NCBI GenBank assembly: GCA_945901855.1
Contig: CAMDLT010000007.1
Location: 1-64,000 of the forward strand
Length of the DNA: 64,000 nt
Reading direction: 5' to 3'
Source of the DNA: Asaia bogorensis
GTDB lineage: Bacteria > Pseudomonadota > Alphaproteobacteria > CACIAM-22H2
Part shown: positions 40,102 to 48,442 of the stretch, in pieces
Layout of the letters: every line of letters starts with the position of its first letter
Numbering within the stretch: the first letter of the stretch is position 1
Notes under the pieces: model-generated
Told to the model about the DNA's origin: nothing
Seen by the model: only the letters and a program-made list of their open reading frames with translations
The model's database searches: none
Translations under genes and position numbers: made by a program

Positions 40102-41805
40102 CTACCGCAATTCGGCAGCCGCAAGCAGCGGCTGTGCGAGGGGGGCTGGCATGTCGCGCAGCGGCGCCACGCCCAGCAACGGCGCCACGCGCGCGATGAT
40201 GCGCCCGGCCGTGGGGGCGGCGACGACGCCGCCGGTTGCGTAGGCGCCGGTGTCGCGTTTGGCTTGCGGCTCGTCGACCATCACCAGCAGCACGTATTTT
40301 GGATCGTGCGCGGGGAACGAGGCGACGAACGAGGAAATGCGCGAATTCTTTTTGTAGCCGCCGCGCTGGATTTTTTCGGCAGTCCCCGTCTTGCCGCCGA
40401 CAAAATAGCCCGCCACTTCGGCCGAGCGGCCCGAACCGCGCTCGACATTGAGGCGCATGAGCTGGTTGAGCTGGGCGGAGGCGGCCGCGCTCATCACGCG
40501 CTCGCCCGGCACCGGCAACTCGGGATTGCGCGCAAGGATCGTAACGGGGCGCAGGATGCCGCCCCCCACGCTCGCGGCCGATGCCGCCACAAGCTGCATC
40601 GGCGACACGGTGATGCCGTGGCCGTAGGAGATGGTCAGCGCGTTGATCTCGCGCCACGGCTTGGGCACCAGCGGATGCGAGTTTTCCGGCAGTTCGATCG
40701 GCGACGGGCGCAGGAACCCGACGCGGTCCATGAAATCGCGCTGGCGGTCGACGCCGATGCGCTGGGCCATGCGCAGCGCGCCGAGGTTGGAGGAAAAGAC
40801 AAAAACCTCGGGCGTGGTCAGCCAGCGGTTCTTGCCGTGGAAGTCGGAAATGGTGAAACGCCCGATCGTGTAGGGGCGGCTGGCATCCCAGCTGTCGGTC
40901 ATGCGCACGGCCCCGCTGTCGAAGCCCATCGCGGCCGTGAACATCTTGAAGGTCGAGCCCATTTCGTAGGTGCCGAGCGTATTGCGGTTGAACCGCGAAT
41001 CCTCGGTCGCGAGGCCCGGCGCGTTCGAGTCGAAATCGGGCAGCGAGACCATCGCCAGGGTTTCGCCCGTCGCCACGTCGAGCAGTACGCCCATGCCGCC
41101 GATCGCGTTGAAATCGGCGACGGCGCGGCCGATTTCCTCGCGCAGCACGTGCTGGGCGCGAATGTCGATGGCGAGTTTGACGGGCTCGCGCGCGGTCTTC
41201 AGGCGCTCGTCGAACGCCTGTTCGGCTCCCGCCAGCCCGCGATTGTCGACGTCGGCAAAACCCACCACGTGGCTTGCCAGCACGCCGTGCGGATAGACGC
41301 GGCGTTCCTCGCGCTGGAAAAACAATCCCGGCACGCCCAGCCGGTTGACTTCGTATTGCTGGCGCGGCGTCAGCGAGCGGCGGATCCACACGAAGCTGCG
41401 CTGGTCGGAGGCCAACCGCTCGCGGACGGCTTTTTCGTCGAGGCCGGGCAGGACGGCCGCCAAGCGCCGCGCGGTCGCGTCGGGATTGGCGATCAGTTTG
41501 GGGTTGGCATAGAGCGATTGCGTGACGAGCGACGTTGCCAGCAGCACGCCGTTGCGGTCGACGATGTCGGCGCGCGAAAGTTCGAGCGGACCGGTGTTGG
41601 GCACGCGCGCGGCGCGCGGCTCGCGCGCTTCCGTGAACAGCGTCACGTCCACAAGCCGTCCGCCGATCACGGCGAACGCGACCGCGAACAGCATTCCGCC
41701 GATCACCAGCCGGTGGCGCGCAGTGTCGAGCGTCTGCGCAGCCGAACCTTGGAAGCGCAAGCGCGCCGGGATGGCGCGCACGATGTCGGAAAGGCGCGTC
41801 GCCAT
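40102..41805 (-). CDS. ftsI: Septal transpeptidase FtsI (PBP3)
   Basis: FtsI cross-links septal peptidoglycan in complex with FtsW. The 567-residue class B PBP has one N-terminal membrane segment (HRLVIGGMLFAVAFAVIGGRLVDV, about 38-60) and a non-catalytic pedestal domain. The transpeptidase motifs are GSTFKMFT (active Ser), SSNLG and GGKTGTAEK. ATG 41805 uses the last base of the ftsL stop (TGATG); the longer open frame that begins at 42198 is an unsupported extension over ftsL. Confidence 0.95.
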   Translation of the reverse strand: MATRLSDIVRAIPARLRFQGSAAQTLDTARHRLVIGGMLFAVAFAVIGGRLVDVTLFTEAREPRAARVPNTGPLELSRADIVDRNGVLLATSLVTQSLYANPKLIANPDATARRLAAVLPGLDEKAVRERLASDQRSFVWIRRSLTPRQQYEVNRLGVPGLFFQREERRVYPHGVLASHVVGFADVDNRGLAGAEQAFDERLKTAREPVKLAIDIRAQHVLREEIGRAVADFNAIGGMGVLLDVATGETLAMVSLPDFDSNAPGLATEDSRFNRNTLGTYEMGSTFKMFTAAMGFDSGAVRMTDSWDASRPYTIGRFTISDFHGKNRWLTTPEVFVFSSNLGALRMAQRIGVDRQRDFMDRVGFLRPSPIELPENSHPLVPKPWREINALTISYGHGITVSPMQLVAASAASVGGGILRPVTILARNPELPVPGERVMSAAASAQLNQLMRLNVERGSGRSAEVAGYFVGGKTGTAEKIQRGGYKKNSRISSFVASFPAHDPKYVLLVMVDEPQAKRDTGAYATGGVVAAPTAGRIIARVAPLLGVAPLRDMPAPLAQPLLAAAELR

Positions 41806-42152
41806 CAGCGCTGTACCCCCGGTCGCGCGACGGCGACGGCCGGCAGCGGGGCAGGGCCGACCACGGGGCCAGGCAGCGGCAGGGCCGGCAAACTGTCGAG
41901 GCGCCCGAACTGGCGCGGCGACATCGGCGCCAGATCCAGATGGCGTTCGGCCAACGCCTGCAAGCGCTGGGGCTGGTTGGTGTAGGCCCATTCGGCGCGC
42001 AGCACGTGGATGTTCTCCTGCTCGCGCACGATCTGGCGGTTGAGACGGCCAAGCTCGGCTTCGAGCGTCATGACCTCGTGCTTGAGCTGGTAGAGCCCGT
42101 AGCCCATGGCGCCCGCGATCGCGATCCACAGCAGGGTGGCGATGCGGATCAT
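41805..42152 (-). CDS. ftsL: Cell division protein FtsL
   Basis: This small bitopic divisome protein acts with FtsB and FtsQ to activate FtsWI. The 115-residue protein has an N-terminal membrane helix ([24 protein letters not shown]) and a leucine-zipper-like coiled coil ([32 protein letters not shown]). A short conserved segment, [18 protein letters not shown], and a Pro-rich tail follow. Position between rsmH and ftsI confirms identity despite low sequence conservation. Confidence 0.92.
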   Translation of the reverse strand: MIRIATLLWIAIAGAMGYGLYQLKHEVMTLEAELGRLNRQIVREQENIHVLRAEWAYTNQPQRLQALAERHLDLAPMSPRQFGRLDSLPALPLPGPVVGPAPLPAVAVARPGVQR

Positions 42153-43111
42153 GCGGCCACCTCGCCGGTCCAGGCGGGGGCTTGCGTGCGTTCGGCAACG
42201 CGCAACGTGGCCGAGCGCGCGCGCGGGTTGCGCGCGATTTCGGCCGCGCTGGGACGGATGCCCTTGCGCGACACGAGGCGAAAGCTTGCGGCGGCCGCGG
42301 GCTTGGCGCTCGGCAAATGGCGCGAGCCGCGGTCGTTTTCGCCCGAGCGCTGCTTCAAGAAGCGTTTGACCGCGCGGTCTTCGAGCGAATGGAACGAGAC
42401 CACTGCAAGGCGTCCGCCCGGCGCCAAAATGCGCTCGGCCGCGACCAGGCCCTGGGCCAGTTCGCCAAGCTCGTCGTTGGTCGCGATGCGCAGCGCCTGG
42501 AAGGTGCGCGTGGCGGGATCGATGCCGTCTTTGCTGCGCGGCACGGCGCCGCGCACGATGCGCGCGAGTTCGAAGGTGCGCGCGATCGGGCTCGTCTGGC
42601 GCGCGGCGACGATGGCGCGCGCGACGCGGCGCGAATGGCGCTCCTCGCCGAGCCCGTAAATCGTGTCGGCCAGATCTTTTTCGTCCCAGCTATTGACGAT
42701 GTCGGCGGCCGTCGGTCCCGTTGCCGCCATGCGCATGTCGAGCGGCCCGTCGAAACGGAACGAAAAGCCGCGCTCGGGATCGTCGATCTGCGGCGAGGAC
42801 ACGCCAAGGTCGAGCGCCACGCCGTCGACCGCGTCGAACCCGGCTTCGCTGGCGAGCCGGTCGAGCTCGCCAAAACGCCCTTCGACCATCGTCAGGCGGG
42901 CGCCGAAAGCCTGGCGCAAGGATGCCGCGCGCGCGATCGCGGCCGGATCGCGGTCGATCGCGACCACGCGGCACTTGGCCGCGTCGAGCAGCGTCTTCGT
43001 GTAGCCGCCGGCCCCGAACGTGCCGTCGACATAGATCGCGTTGTCGCGCGGCAGCAAGGCGGCCGTCGCTTCGGCGCACAGGACCGGGACATGGGCGAAA
43101 TCGGCATCCAT
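42149..43111 (-). CDS. rsmH: 16S rRNA (cytosine1402-N4)-methyltransferase RsmH
   Basis: RsmH (MraW) methylates C1402 of 16S rRNA with SAM. The 320-residue protein has [29 protein letters not shown] (SAM loop), [34 protein letters not shown] and [15 protein letters not shown]. The ATG at 43111 overlaps the mraZ TGA; the ten extra codons upstream are not conserved. Confidence 0.96.
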   Translation of the reverse strand: MDADFAHVPVLCAEATAALLPRDNAIYVDGTFGAGGYTKTLLDAAKCRVVAIDRDPAAIARAASLRQAFGARLTMVEGRFGELDRLASEAGFDAVDGVALDLGVSSPQIDDPERGFSFRFDGPLDMRMAATGPTAADIVNSWDEKDLADTIYGLGEERHSRRVARAIVAARQTSPIARTFELARIVRGAVPRSKDGIDPATRTFQALRIATNDELGELAQGLVAAERILAPGGRLAVVSFHSLEDRAVKRFLKQRSGENDRGSRHLPSAKPAAAASFRLVSRKGIRPSAAEIARNPRARSATLRVAERTQAPAWTGEVAA

Positions 43112-43542
43112 CAGCCGCGCGCTCCCTGGCCCGCATGCCACTGGGCCTGGAATTCGTCGAGCGCCTCGGGATTCCAGATTTCGAAAAACGTGTTGCGCCC
43201 CGCAAACGCGACGATCTCGGACAGTTTGCAGTGTGCAATCAGACGTTCGGGCAGCATCACGCGGCCTTCGGCGTCGAGCGAGAGGGCGATGAGATCGGCC
43301 GCGCGCATGGCGGCCTCGTCGAGCGGTTTGGCGCTGAACGCGGCCAGCGGATCGGCATTGGCGCCGATGCGCGCCAGCACGTCGTCGCCGATGACGCGTG
43401 CGACAGGGCCGGTCCAGGGAAGCACGTTCAGCTCCTCCTCGCCTTTTGCGGCCAGCACGGTGCGAAAATCGGCCGGAATGGAGACGCGCCCCTTCCGGTC
43501 GATTTTGAACCTGTAGGTCGATTTGAACGTGGTTTTGGCCAT
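43111..43542 (-). CDS. mraZ: Transcriptional regulator MraZ
   Basis: MraZ is an AbrB-like ring-forming DNA-binding protein that regulates the dcw operon and others. The 143-residue protein has the two SpoVT/AbrB-like halves, [20 protein letters not shown] near the start and [19 protein letters not shown] in the second half, each with the DxxGR pattern. It is first in the cluster. No strong SD stands before the ATG at 43542. Five TGGGN boxes lie 116-160 nt upstream, the expected MraZ target. Confidence 0.94.
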   Translation of the reverse strand: MAKTTFKSTYRFKIDRKGRVSIPADFRTVLAAKGEEELNVLPWTGPVARVIGDDVLARIGANADPLAAFSAKPLDEAAMRAADLIALSLDAEGRVMLPERLIAHCKLSEIVAFAGRNTFFEIWNPEALDEFQAQWHAGQGARG

Positions 43543-43657
43543 CGTTCGATCAGCGATCCCGTGCTATCCCCAACCTCGCAACGTATTGAAAAACGGAGGA
43601 AATTCGTTTTTCTACGCGGCCCCCAACCCGCTATTGCAACACGCAAATTACAGGTCG

Positions 43658-43702
43658 TGGGACAATATGGGATAACATGGGCGTATATGGGCGTCAATGG
43701 GC
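43658..43702. promoter_or_regulatory. MraZ-box array: five TGGGN repeats at 10-bp spacing
   Basis: On the plus strand TGGG occurs at 43658, 43668, 43678, 43688 and 43698, each followed by one base and a 5-nt A/T-rich spacer. This is the arrangement established for E. coli MraZ (TGGGN direct repeats with 5-nt spacers), there with three copies. Five exact copies at one helical turn could be covered by a MraZ ring. They read on the strand opposite to mraZ transcription and overlap the candidate promoter, consistent with autorepression. Confidence 0.85.
43669..43697 (-). promoter_or_regulatory. Candidate sigma-70 promoter of the dcw cluster
   Basis: On the minus strand TTGACG (43697-43692) and TATCCC (43674-43669) are separated by exactly 17 nt. 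The -35 is near consensus while the -10 is poor. The pair sits inside the MraZ-box array and would give a leader of about 120 nt before mraZ. Confidence 0.45.
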
Positions 43703-43939
43703 TAAGCCACTGTTTTCGCTCGAACACCCTTTGTTCTTTTTTGGGTGTGCGCGCGTCAATTAACCAAAATTAACGACAAATCATGCTTATTTGATGGCAT
43801 TTGGCCGCCTGCATCGCGGTCTCGAACGATTGCATTTGTTTTGTTGCATTTTCCGAGTTGTCAGGTGATTCCACCTGACTTGAAAATGCGCTCGCTGCCG
43901 CAGATGGCGCGCGACACGCCGATGCGGGCTCGAAGCGGG

Positions 43940-43958
43940 AAAAAAACGCCAGACGGTC
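43940..43958 (-). terminator. 3-prime end and U-tract of rnpB
   Basis: After the P1 3-prime strand (43958-43948) comes G and then seven T on the minus strand (43946-43940). P1 or the last hairpin together with this U-tract probably ends transcription. Confidence 0.6.
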
Positions 43959-44347
43959 TGTAAGCCGGGTTCTGTTCCGTGCCCGATGAAGAGCACGGCG
44001 ACGACCATTCCTCTGGGATGCCTGTTGCCAGGCACCTCGCGCGACCGACCCGGGCGGCGGTCCGGAAATAGACGACAACGCGTCGAAACGCGCTGCGTGC
44101 CGCCCCTATTTGGTCTTGCTCCAGGTGGGGTTTGCCGTGCCGTCCGCGTTGCCGCGTCCGCGGTGGGCTCTTACCCCACCCTTTCAACCTTGCCGCGGGC
44201 CGAAACCCGGTTGGCGGTTTGCTTTCTGTTGCACTGTCCCTGGGGTTGCCCCCGCCGGGCGTTACCCGGCACCTTTACTTCCGTGGAGCCCGGACTTTCC
44301 TCGAAGCGGCGTTTGCACGCAGCCCCGCGGCCGTCCGACCGTCTGGC
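43948..44347 (-). ncRNA. rnpB: RNase P RNA (bacterial class A)
   Basis: This is the catalytic RNA that matures tRNA 5-prime ends. On the minus strand the 5-prime end GCCAGACGGTC (44347-44337) pairs exactly with GACCGTCTGGC (43958-43948) to form P1. The universally conserved GAGGAAAGTCCGGGCTCC lies at about 44303-44286, and the 3-prime hallmark AGAACCCGGCTTACAG at about 43973-43958. An ACAGAAA-like CR-II/III element and G-rich P-loops lie between. Length is 400 nt, typical for alphaproteobacteria. A U7 run follows P1. Confidence 0.95.
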
Positions 44348-44354
44348 AAGCGGC

Positions 44355-44383
44355 TAGATGCGCCAATGCCCGCCAGCCGTCAA
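44355..44383 (-). promoter_or_regulatory. rnpB promoter
   Basis: On the minus strand TTGACG (44383-44378), a 17-nt spacer and CATCTA (44360-44355) stand 7 nt before the inferred RNA start G44347. Position agrees with the P1 helix, which independently fixes the 5-prime end. Confidence 0.75.
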
Positions 44384-44388
44384 CCCCA

Positions 44389-44418
44389 TCTCGTATAGGC
44401 CCGTCTCGTATAGGCCCG
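44389..44418. repeat. Two 15-bp direct repeats just upstream of the rnpB promoter
   Basis: TCTCGTATAGGCCCG occurs twice in exact tandem (44389-44403, 44404-44418), followed by a decayed TCTTG start of a third. It lies 5 nt upstream of the rnpB -35 and 36 nt after the hicB-like stop. Confidence 0.8.
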
Positions 44419-44454
44419 TCTTGTCACGCAGACGGACGATGCGCGGTGCCGGGG

Positions 44455-44889
44455 TTACGAGCGCTTGCGCCTTGCGGCCTTCGTGGAAGGTGCGCCGACT
44501 TTTTTGCCGGCGGATTCGGTGCGGATCAAATGCGCGATGTAACCGGAGCGCGTCATGCCAAGCTGCGTCGAGCGCCGATCCGCGAGCGAGACGATGCTTT
44601 CGTCCATGCTGATATTGAGTCGCACCACGCGCCCAACGAACTCCGCCGGAATCAGCAGATGCGCCACCACGTTCGGATAAAATTCGCGAATTGCATTTTC
44701 AAAACTTCGCGGTTGCGGAATTTCAGCATTTTTTTCCGAATACACCTCGAGGTTTCGGGCGACCGCCGCGAACGCATTGCGAACCGCGTCCTGCATGGTC
44801 TTTCCCGACGCTTTGCAACCGGGCAAATCTGGCACAGAAACCGCAAAGCCACCATCTTTTGCGTACAATATAGCCGGATATGCCTGCAT
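44455..44889 (-). CDS. HicB-like antitoxin domain protein without HicA
   Basis: This 144-residue protein has the partial RNase H-like HicB fold: YPAILYAKDGGFAVSVPDLPGCKASGKTMQDAVRNA, then VGRVVRLNISMDESIVSLADRRSTQLGMTRSGYIAHLIR, a ribbon-helix-helix or HTH-like DNA-binding part, and a basic tail AARRKRS. HicB proteins neutralise the mRNA nuclease HicA, encoded next door. No HicA-sized gene exists in 44890-44952 or before rnpB, so it is an orphan regulator or a remnant. ATG 44889 gives the standard start; a TTG at 44904 with AGGA upstream is the alternative. Confidence 0.75.
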   Translation of the reverse strand: MQAYPAILYAKDGGFAVSVPDLPGCKASGKTMQDAVRNAFAAVARNLEVYSEKNAEIPQPRSFENAIREFYPNVVAHLLIPAEFVGRVVRLNISMDESIVSLADRRSTQLGMTRSGYIAHLIRTESAGKKVGAPSTKAARRKRS

Positions 44890-44952
44890 AGACCGCGCTT
44901 TCAACGGAGAATCCTATGATGGCAATAATTAACATCGGCAGCGAGAACGTGT

Positions 44953-45693
44953 CTACCGTCTCGTCAGCTCGGCCATTGCGCGCGCGCGCGCGTGCGTTTC
45001 GCCATCGAGCCGCCCGTCGCAACGCCAGGGTCGAAAGCGCCGCTGAAAGGCGGTGAGGACCGCCTCCGTCGACGCGTCGAGGATGCCGCTGACGCTACAT
45101 TCGTATCCTATCGTTGCAAGGGCATGCTGAACGTTCCCAATGGCTTCGTCGCGATCGCCGGGACCAAAAGTGTGTATCGAGCGGCGGCGGCGCGCGACAT
45201 GGCCGGGCCAATAGCCAAGTCCTGCTTGGGCAAAGCGTTCCCACGGGAACAGCTCGCCCGGATCCATCTTTCGCTGTGGTGCAATGTCCGAGTGCCCAAC
45301 CAGATCGCGGGCGTGAATACCATTGCAAGCCATGATTTTTTGGCAAAGCTCGATGGTCGCGGCGATCTGGGCCTCGGGAAACGGCCGGTAGCCGCAGCGA
45401 TGGCCGGGATTTTGGATCTCGATGCCGATCGAGCGCGCGTTGATGTCGCGCAAGCCCCGCCAGCACGATCGGCCCGCATGCCAGGCGCGTTTTGTCTCGT
45501 CGACCAGCCGATAGACCGTGCCGTCCGCGTCGACGACATAGTGCGCGCTGACCTGCTTTGCTGGATCGAGCAGATAGCCGAAGGTCTCGTCCAGCGTGTT
45601 CGTATCGGTATAGTGCAGCACCAGAATTTCGGGCGCCACGCCCGCCGGGCGGTCGTCGAAATTGGGCGACGGGCGTTCGACGAACGCGCTCAT
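44953..45693 (-). CDS. N-acetylmuramoyl-L-alanine amidase, AmpD-type with peptidoglycan-binding domain
   Basis: This zinc amidase cleaves the MurNAc-L-Ala bond. The 246-residue protein has an amidase_2 domain with zinc ligands H27 (LVLHYTDT), H134 (VGHSDIAP) and D144 (KMDPG), the catalytic Glu in IGIEIQN, and a C-terminal PG_binding_1 domain (about 185-240: ALATIGYECSVSGILDASTEAVLTAFQRRF). No signal peptide or lipobox is seen, so a cytoplasmic AmpD-like muropeptide-recycling role fits, though the binding domain is more typical of AmiD. ATG 45693 overlaps the EamA stop (ATGA). Confidence 0.85.
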   Translation of the reverse strand: MSAFVERPSPNFDDRPAGVAPEILVLHYTDTNTLDETFGYLLDPAKQVSAHYVVDADGTVYRLVDETKRAWHAGRSCWRGLRDINARSIGIEIQNPGHRCGYRPFPEAQIAATIELCQKIMACNGIHARDLVGHSDIAPQRKMDPGELFPWERFAQAGLGYWPGHVARRRRSIHTFGPGDRDEAIGNVQHALATIGYECSVSGILDASTEAVLTAFQRRFRPWRCDGRLDGETHARARAMAELTRR

Positions 45694-46550
45694 TGCGCAA
45701 CGTGCTTGCGTTGCAGCGTGATGGCGCCAACGCCTGCGAGCGTCACCAGCGCGCCCGCTGCCGTGCGCCAGCCGAAGGGATCGCCCATCATCGCGACGCC
45801 CGACAGCACGCCGAAGACCGGAACCAGCAGCGAATAGGGCATCACTTCGCCGACCGAATAGCGCCGCAACAGCCGGTACCACATCCAGTACGTGACGATC
45901 GTCACGAGGCAGGCCATGTACGCGACGCCCGTCCAGGCCCATAGGCTCGCATCGGCGATCGCCGCAATCTGGCCCGTCTCGATCGCGGCCGAGGCGAGCA
46001 GCAATTGCGGGGCCGCCAGCAGCGCCATGTAGGCGTTGAGCGCGAAGCCGTCGACATGGCCAAGCGCCTTCATCTGGAAGTTGGCGACCGCCCACACGAA
46101 GCTGGCGGCCAGGATCAGGCCGATATGGAACGCATCGCTGCCGCCGATGCGCGGTTCGCCCAGCGCCAGCCAGATGCCGAAAAACGCGAGCGCCATGCCC
46201 GCCCATTGGCGCATCGTCGGCCAGTCTTTGAAAAACGCGGCCGCGATGATCACCGTGAACGGCACCTGGCTTTGCACCAGGATCGAGGCGAGCCCCGCAT
46301 CGGTGCCGGAAAGGCCCGAAAACATCATGCCGAAATGCACGAGCCCCAAGGTGAAGGACAGCAAGGCGATGCGCTTCATGTCGGCCCAGGGCGTTTTGAC
46401 GAACGGCACCAGCAGCAGCGCGACCATCGAAAAACGCAAGGCCATCGTCAGCACCGACGGAAGTTCGGCCAGCGCCCATTTGCCGACGACAAAATTGAGG
46501 CCCCAAACGGCCGTCACGAAAACCGCTTGCAGCGAATCGCGCGGGCTCAT
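45690..46550 (-). CDS. EamA/DMT-family transporter
   Basis: This 286-residue protein has ten membrane segments in two EamA repeats, beginning AVFVTAVWGLNFVVGKWAL and, in the second half, FHIGLILAASFVWAVANFQMKAL. Drug/metabolite transporters of this size usually export amino acids or other small metabolites; the substrate is unknown. It overlaps the TerB/J-domain gene before it and the amidase after it by 4 nt each, so the three are translationally coupled. Role in muropeptide or amino-acid traffic would be speculation. Confidence 0.85.
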   Translation of the reverse strand: MSPRDSLQAVFVTAVWGLNFVVGKWALAELPSVLTMALRFSMVALLLVPFVKTPWADMKRIALLSFTLGLVHFGMMFSGLSGTDAGLASILVQSQVPFTVIIAAAFFKDWPTMRQWAGMALAFFGIWLALGEPRIGGSDAFHIGLILAASFVWAVANFQMKALGHVDGFALNAYMALLAAPQLLLASAAIETGQIAAIADASLWAWTGVAYMACLVTIVTYWMWYRLLRRYSVGEVMPYSLLVPVFGVLSGVAMMGDPFGWRTAAGALVTLAGVGAITLQRKHVAQ

Positions 46551-47269
46551 GTCCAGCCCTTTTGTTTGCGAAGATCCGCCCACGCCACGTTGATGCGCGC
46601 GAGCCGTTCGTTGGCGAGCGCCACGAACGCGGCCGGCATGCCCGCACCCGTGAGGCGGTCGGGGTGGTGCGTGCGCACGAGTTCGCGCCACGCGGCGCGC
46701 GCGTCGGCTTCGTTCGTGTCGGGCGCGAGGCCCAGCACCGCGCAGGGGTCGGCTTCCGCCGGATCGCGCTGGAGTTCCGCCAGCGCCGCGAACGCTTGGT
46801 TCGAGAGGCCGAAGATGCGCGCGACCTCGGCCAAAAACGCGGTTTCGGACGCCGTCACCTCGCCGTTCGCGCGCGCGATGTGGAACAGGCAATCGAGCAG
46901 TTCTTCCAGCACGGGCGAGCCCGGCTCGAACATCGCGCCGAGCTGGCGGGCATAGGCATCGAACCCGGCGGTCGAGCGCGTGGCCAGATCGAACACGCGC
47001 TCGACATTGGCGCGCTCGGCCGGATCGAAGCGGAACAGCGCAGCGAATGCGGCTTTCTCGCGCGCGCACACGGCGCCGTCCGCTTTGGCCATTTTGGCGG
47101 CGAGCGCCACGGTCGCGATCGTGAAGGCGATTTCCTTTTCGCCCGGACCCGAGCCCGCACCGGCGACCTTTGCCAACGCATGGCCCGCCGCCGCGCCCAG
47201 CAGCGCGCCCAACGGTCCGCCAAGCGCATAGCCCGCGGTTCCCCCCAAAATGCTTCCCCACACCGACAT
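46547..47269 (-). CDS. DjlA-like protein: glycine-rich segment, TerB-like domain, J domain
   Basis: This 240-residue protein has an N-terminal glycine-zipper-like hydrophobic segment (ILGGTAGYALGGPLGALLGAAAGHALAKV, about 7-35). A TerB-like helical domain (about 48-160: ATVALAAKMAKADGAVCAREKAAF, FHIARANGEVTASETAFLAEVARIFGL) follows, and a C-terminal J domain has the essential HPD in THHPDRL. This matches DjlA-type membrane-associated DnaK co-chaperones. It is first in the three-gene unit and divergent from the dehydrogenase gene. Confidence 0.85.
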   Translation of the reverse strand: MSVWGSILGGTAGYALGGPLGALLGAAAGHALAKVAGAGSGPGEKEIAFTIATVALAAKMAKADGAVCAREKAAFAALFRFDPAERANVERVFDLATRSTAGFDAYARQLGAMFEPGSPVLEELLDCLFHIARANGEVTASETAFLAEVARIFGLSNQAFAALAELQRDPAEADPCAVLGLAPDTNEADARAAWRELVRTHHPDRLTGAGMPAAFVALANERLARINVAWADLRKQKGWT

Positions 47270-47362
47270 GGATTTGTGTCGCCCGCTTGCGATGCCGTTC
47301 CAACTGTCCCTAACTTCGTATATCAGATGTTCAAGACAAATGACGACACGGGAGCCGCCCTT

Positions 47363-48436
47363 ATGAAACGCTACAGGATCGCCGCCATTCCGGGCGACGG
47401 AATCGGCAAGGAAGTGGTGCCTGCGGGCCTGCGCGCGCTCGACGCCCTGGCCAAGCGCAGCGGCTTTGCGCTTGAGACCACGGTTTTCGATTGGGGCTGC
47501 GACTACTACAAACGCCACGGCGCCATGATGGCGGCCGACGGGCTCGCCCAGCTCAAACCGTTCGACGCGATCTATTTCGGCGCCGTCGGCATGCCCGACG
47601 TGCCCGACCACGTCACTTTGTGGGGCTTGCGGCTCGCGATCTGCCAGCCCTTCGACCAATACGCGAACGTGCGCCCGGTGCGCATGCTGCCGGGCATCGT
47701 GTCGCCGCTGGCGAATCTCGCGCCCGACGCGCTCGACTGGGTTATCGTGCGCGAGAACTCGGAAGGCGAGTATGCGGGCCAGGGCGGGCGTACGCACAAG
47801 GGCCTGCCAGAGGAGGTTGCGACCGAAACCTCGATCTTCACGCGCGTGGGCGTCGCGCGCATCATGCGCTTTGCCTTTGCGCTCGCCCGCAGCCGCAAGC
47901 GCAAACATCTGACCGTCGTCACCAAATCGAACGCGCAGCGCCACGGCATGGTGCTGTGGGACGAAATCGCGCGCGAAGTGGCGGCGGAATTCCCGGACGT
48001 CGCGTGGGACAAGGAACTGGTCGATGCCATGACCGTGCGCATGGTGCGCAAACCCGCCTCCCTCGATACGGTCGTGGCAACCAACCTGCATGCCGACATT
48101 CTGTCCGACCTTGCCGCCGCGTTGGGCGGTTCGATCGGCATTGCGCCGACCGCCAATCTCAATCCCGAGCGCCGTTTCCCTTCGATGTTCGAACCGATCC
48201 ACGGCTCGGCGTTCGACATTATGGGCAAGGGCATCGCCAATCCGATCGGCACGTTCTGGTCGGGGGCGATGATGCTCGACCATTTGGGCGAGGGCGAAGC
48301 GGCAAAGCGTCTGATGGCGGCGATCGCGCGCGTGACGGCCGATCCCAAATGCCATACGCCCGATCTGGGCGGCACGGCGACCACGCAGTCGGTCACCGAC
48401 GCGCTGATCGCGGCGATCGAAGGTGCAAACCATTAG
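47363..48436 (+). CDS. dmlA: D-malate / tartrate dehydrogenase (decarboxylating)
   Basis: This is a 357-residue member of the isocitrate/isopropylmalate dehydrogenase family. It has IPGDGIGKEVVPAGLRAL, the NAD-loop region FGAVGMPDVPDHVTLWGLRLAI and VRENSEGEYAGQGGR. It also has LTVVTKSNAQRHGMVLWDE (catalytic Lys), the metal Asp segment VATNLHADILSDLAAALGGSIGIAP and EPIHGSAFDIMGKGIANPIG. The DHVTLWGLRL and SNAQRHGM forms favour tartrate/D-malate dehydrogenase over LeuB. The start at 47363 has a GGAG element upstream. It ends 6 nt from the convergent lysR stop. Confidence 0.83.
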   Translation: MKRYRIAAIPGDGIGKEVVPAGLRALDALAKRSGFALETTVFDWGCDYYKRHGAMMAADGLAQLKPFDAIYFGAVGMPDVPDHVTLWGLRLAICQPFDQYANVRPVRMLPGIVSPLANLAPDALDWVIVRENSEGEYAGQGGRTHKGLPEEVATETSIFTRVGVARIMRFAFALARSRKRKHLTVVTKSNAQRHGMVLWDEIAREVAAEFPDVAWDKELVDAMTVRMVRKPASLDTVVATNLHADILSDLAAALGGSIGIAPTANLNPERRFPSMFEPIHGSAFDIMGKGIANPIGTFWSGAMMLDHLGEGEAAKRLMAAIARVTADPKCHTPDLGGTATTQSVTDALIAAIEGANH

Positions 48437-48442
48437 CGGCTT

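Larger units (their letters stand above)
43543..43947. other. 405-nt gene-free spacer between mraZ and rnpB
   Basis: The spacer holds the leader and promoter region of the dcw operon (43543-43702) and the 3-prime flank of rnpB. The part 43703-43940 is AT-richer, with no supported gene; small open frames here have no SD or family signature. A U-tract for rnpB occupies 43940-43946. Confidence 0.6.

Noticed and set aside
40102..42198. ftsI with a 131-residue N-terminal extension
   Set aside because: The extension is out-of-frame ftsL sequence rich in Arg/Pro; the true start overlaps the ftsL stop.
43986..44453. Several open frames on the plus strand
   Set aside because: They cover rnpB, whose P1 pairing, conserved core and promoter are explicit; the frames have no family match.
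47363..48436. 3-isopropylmalate dehydrogenase LeuB
   Set aside because: Family is the same, but sequence forms and lack of leuC/leuD fit tartrate/D-malate dehydrogenase better; not fully excluded.
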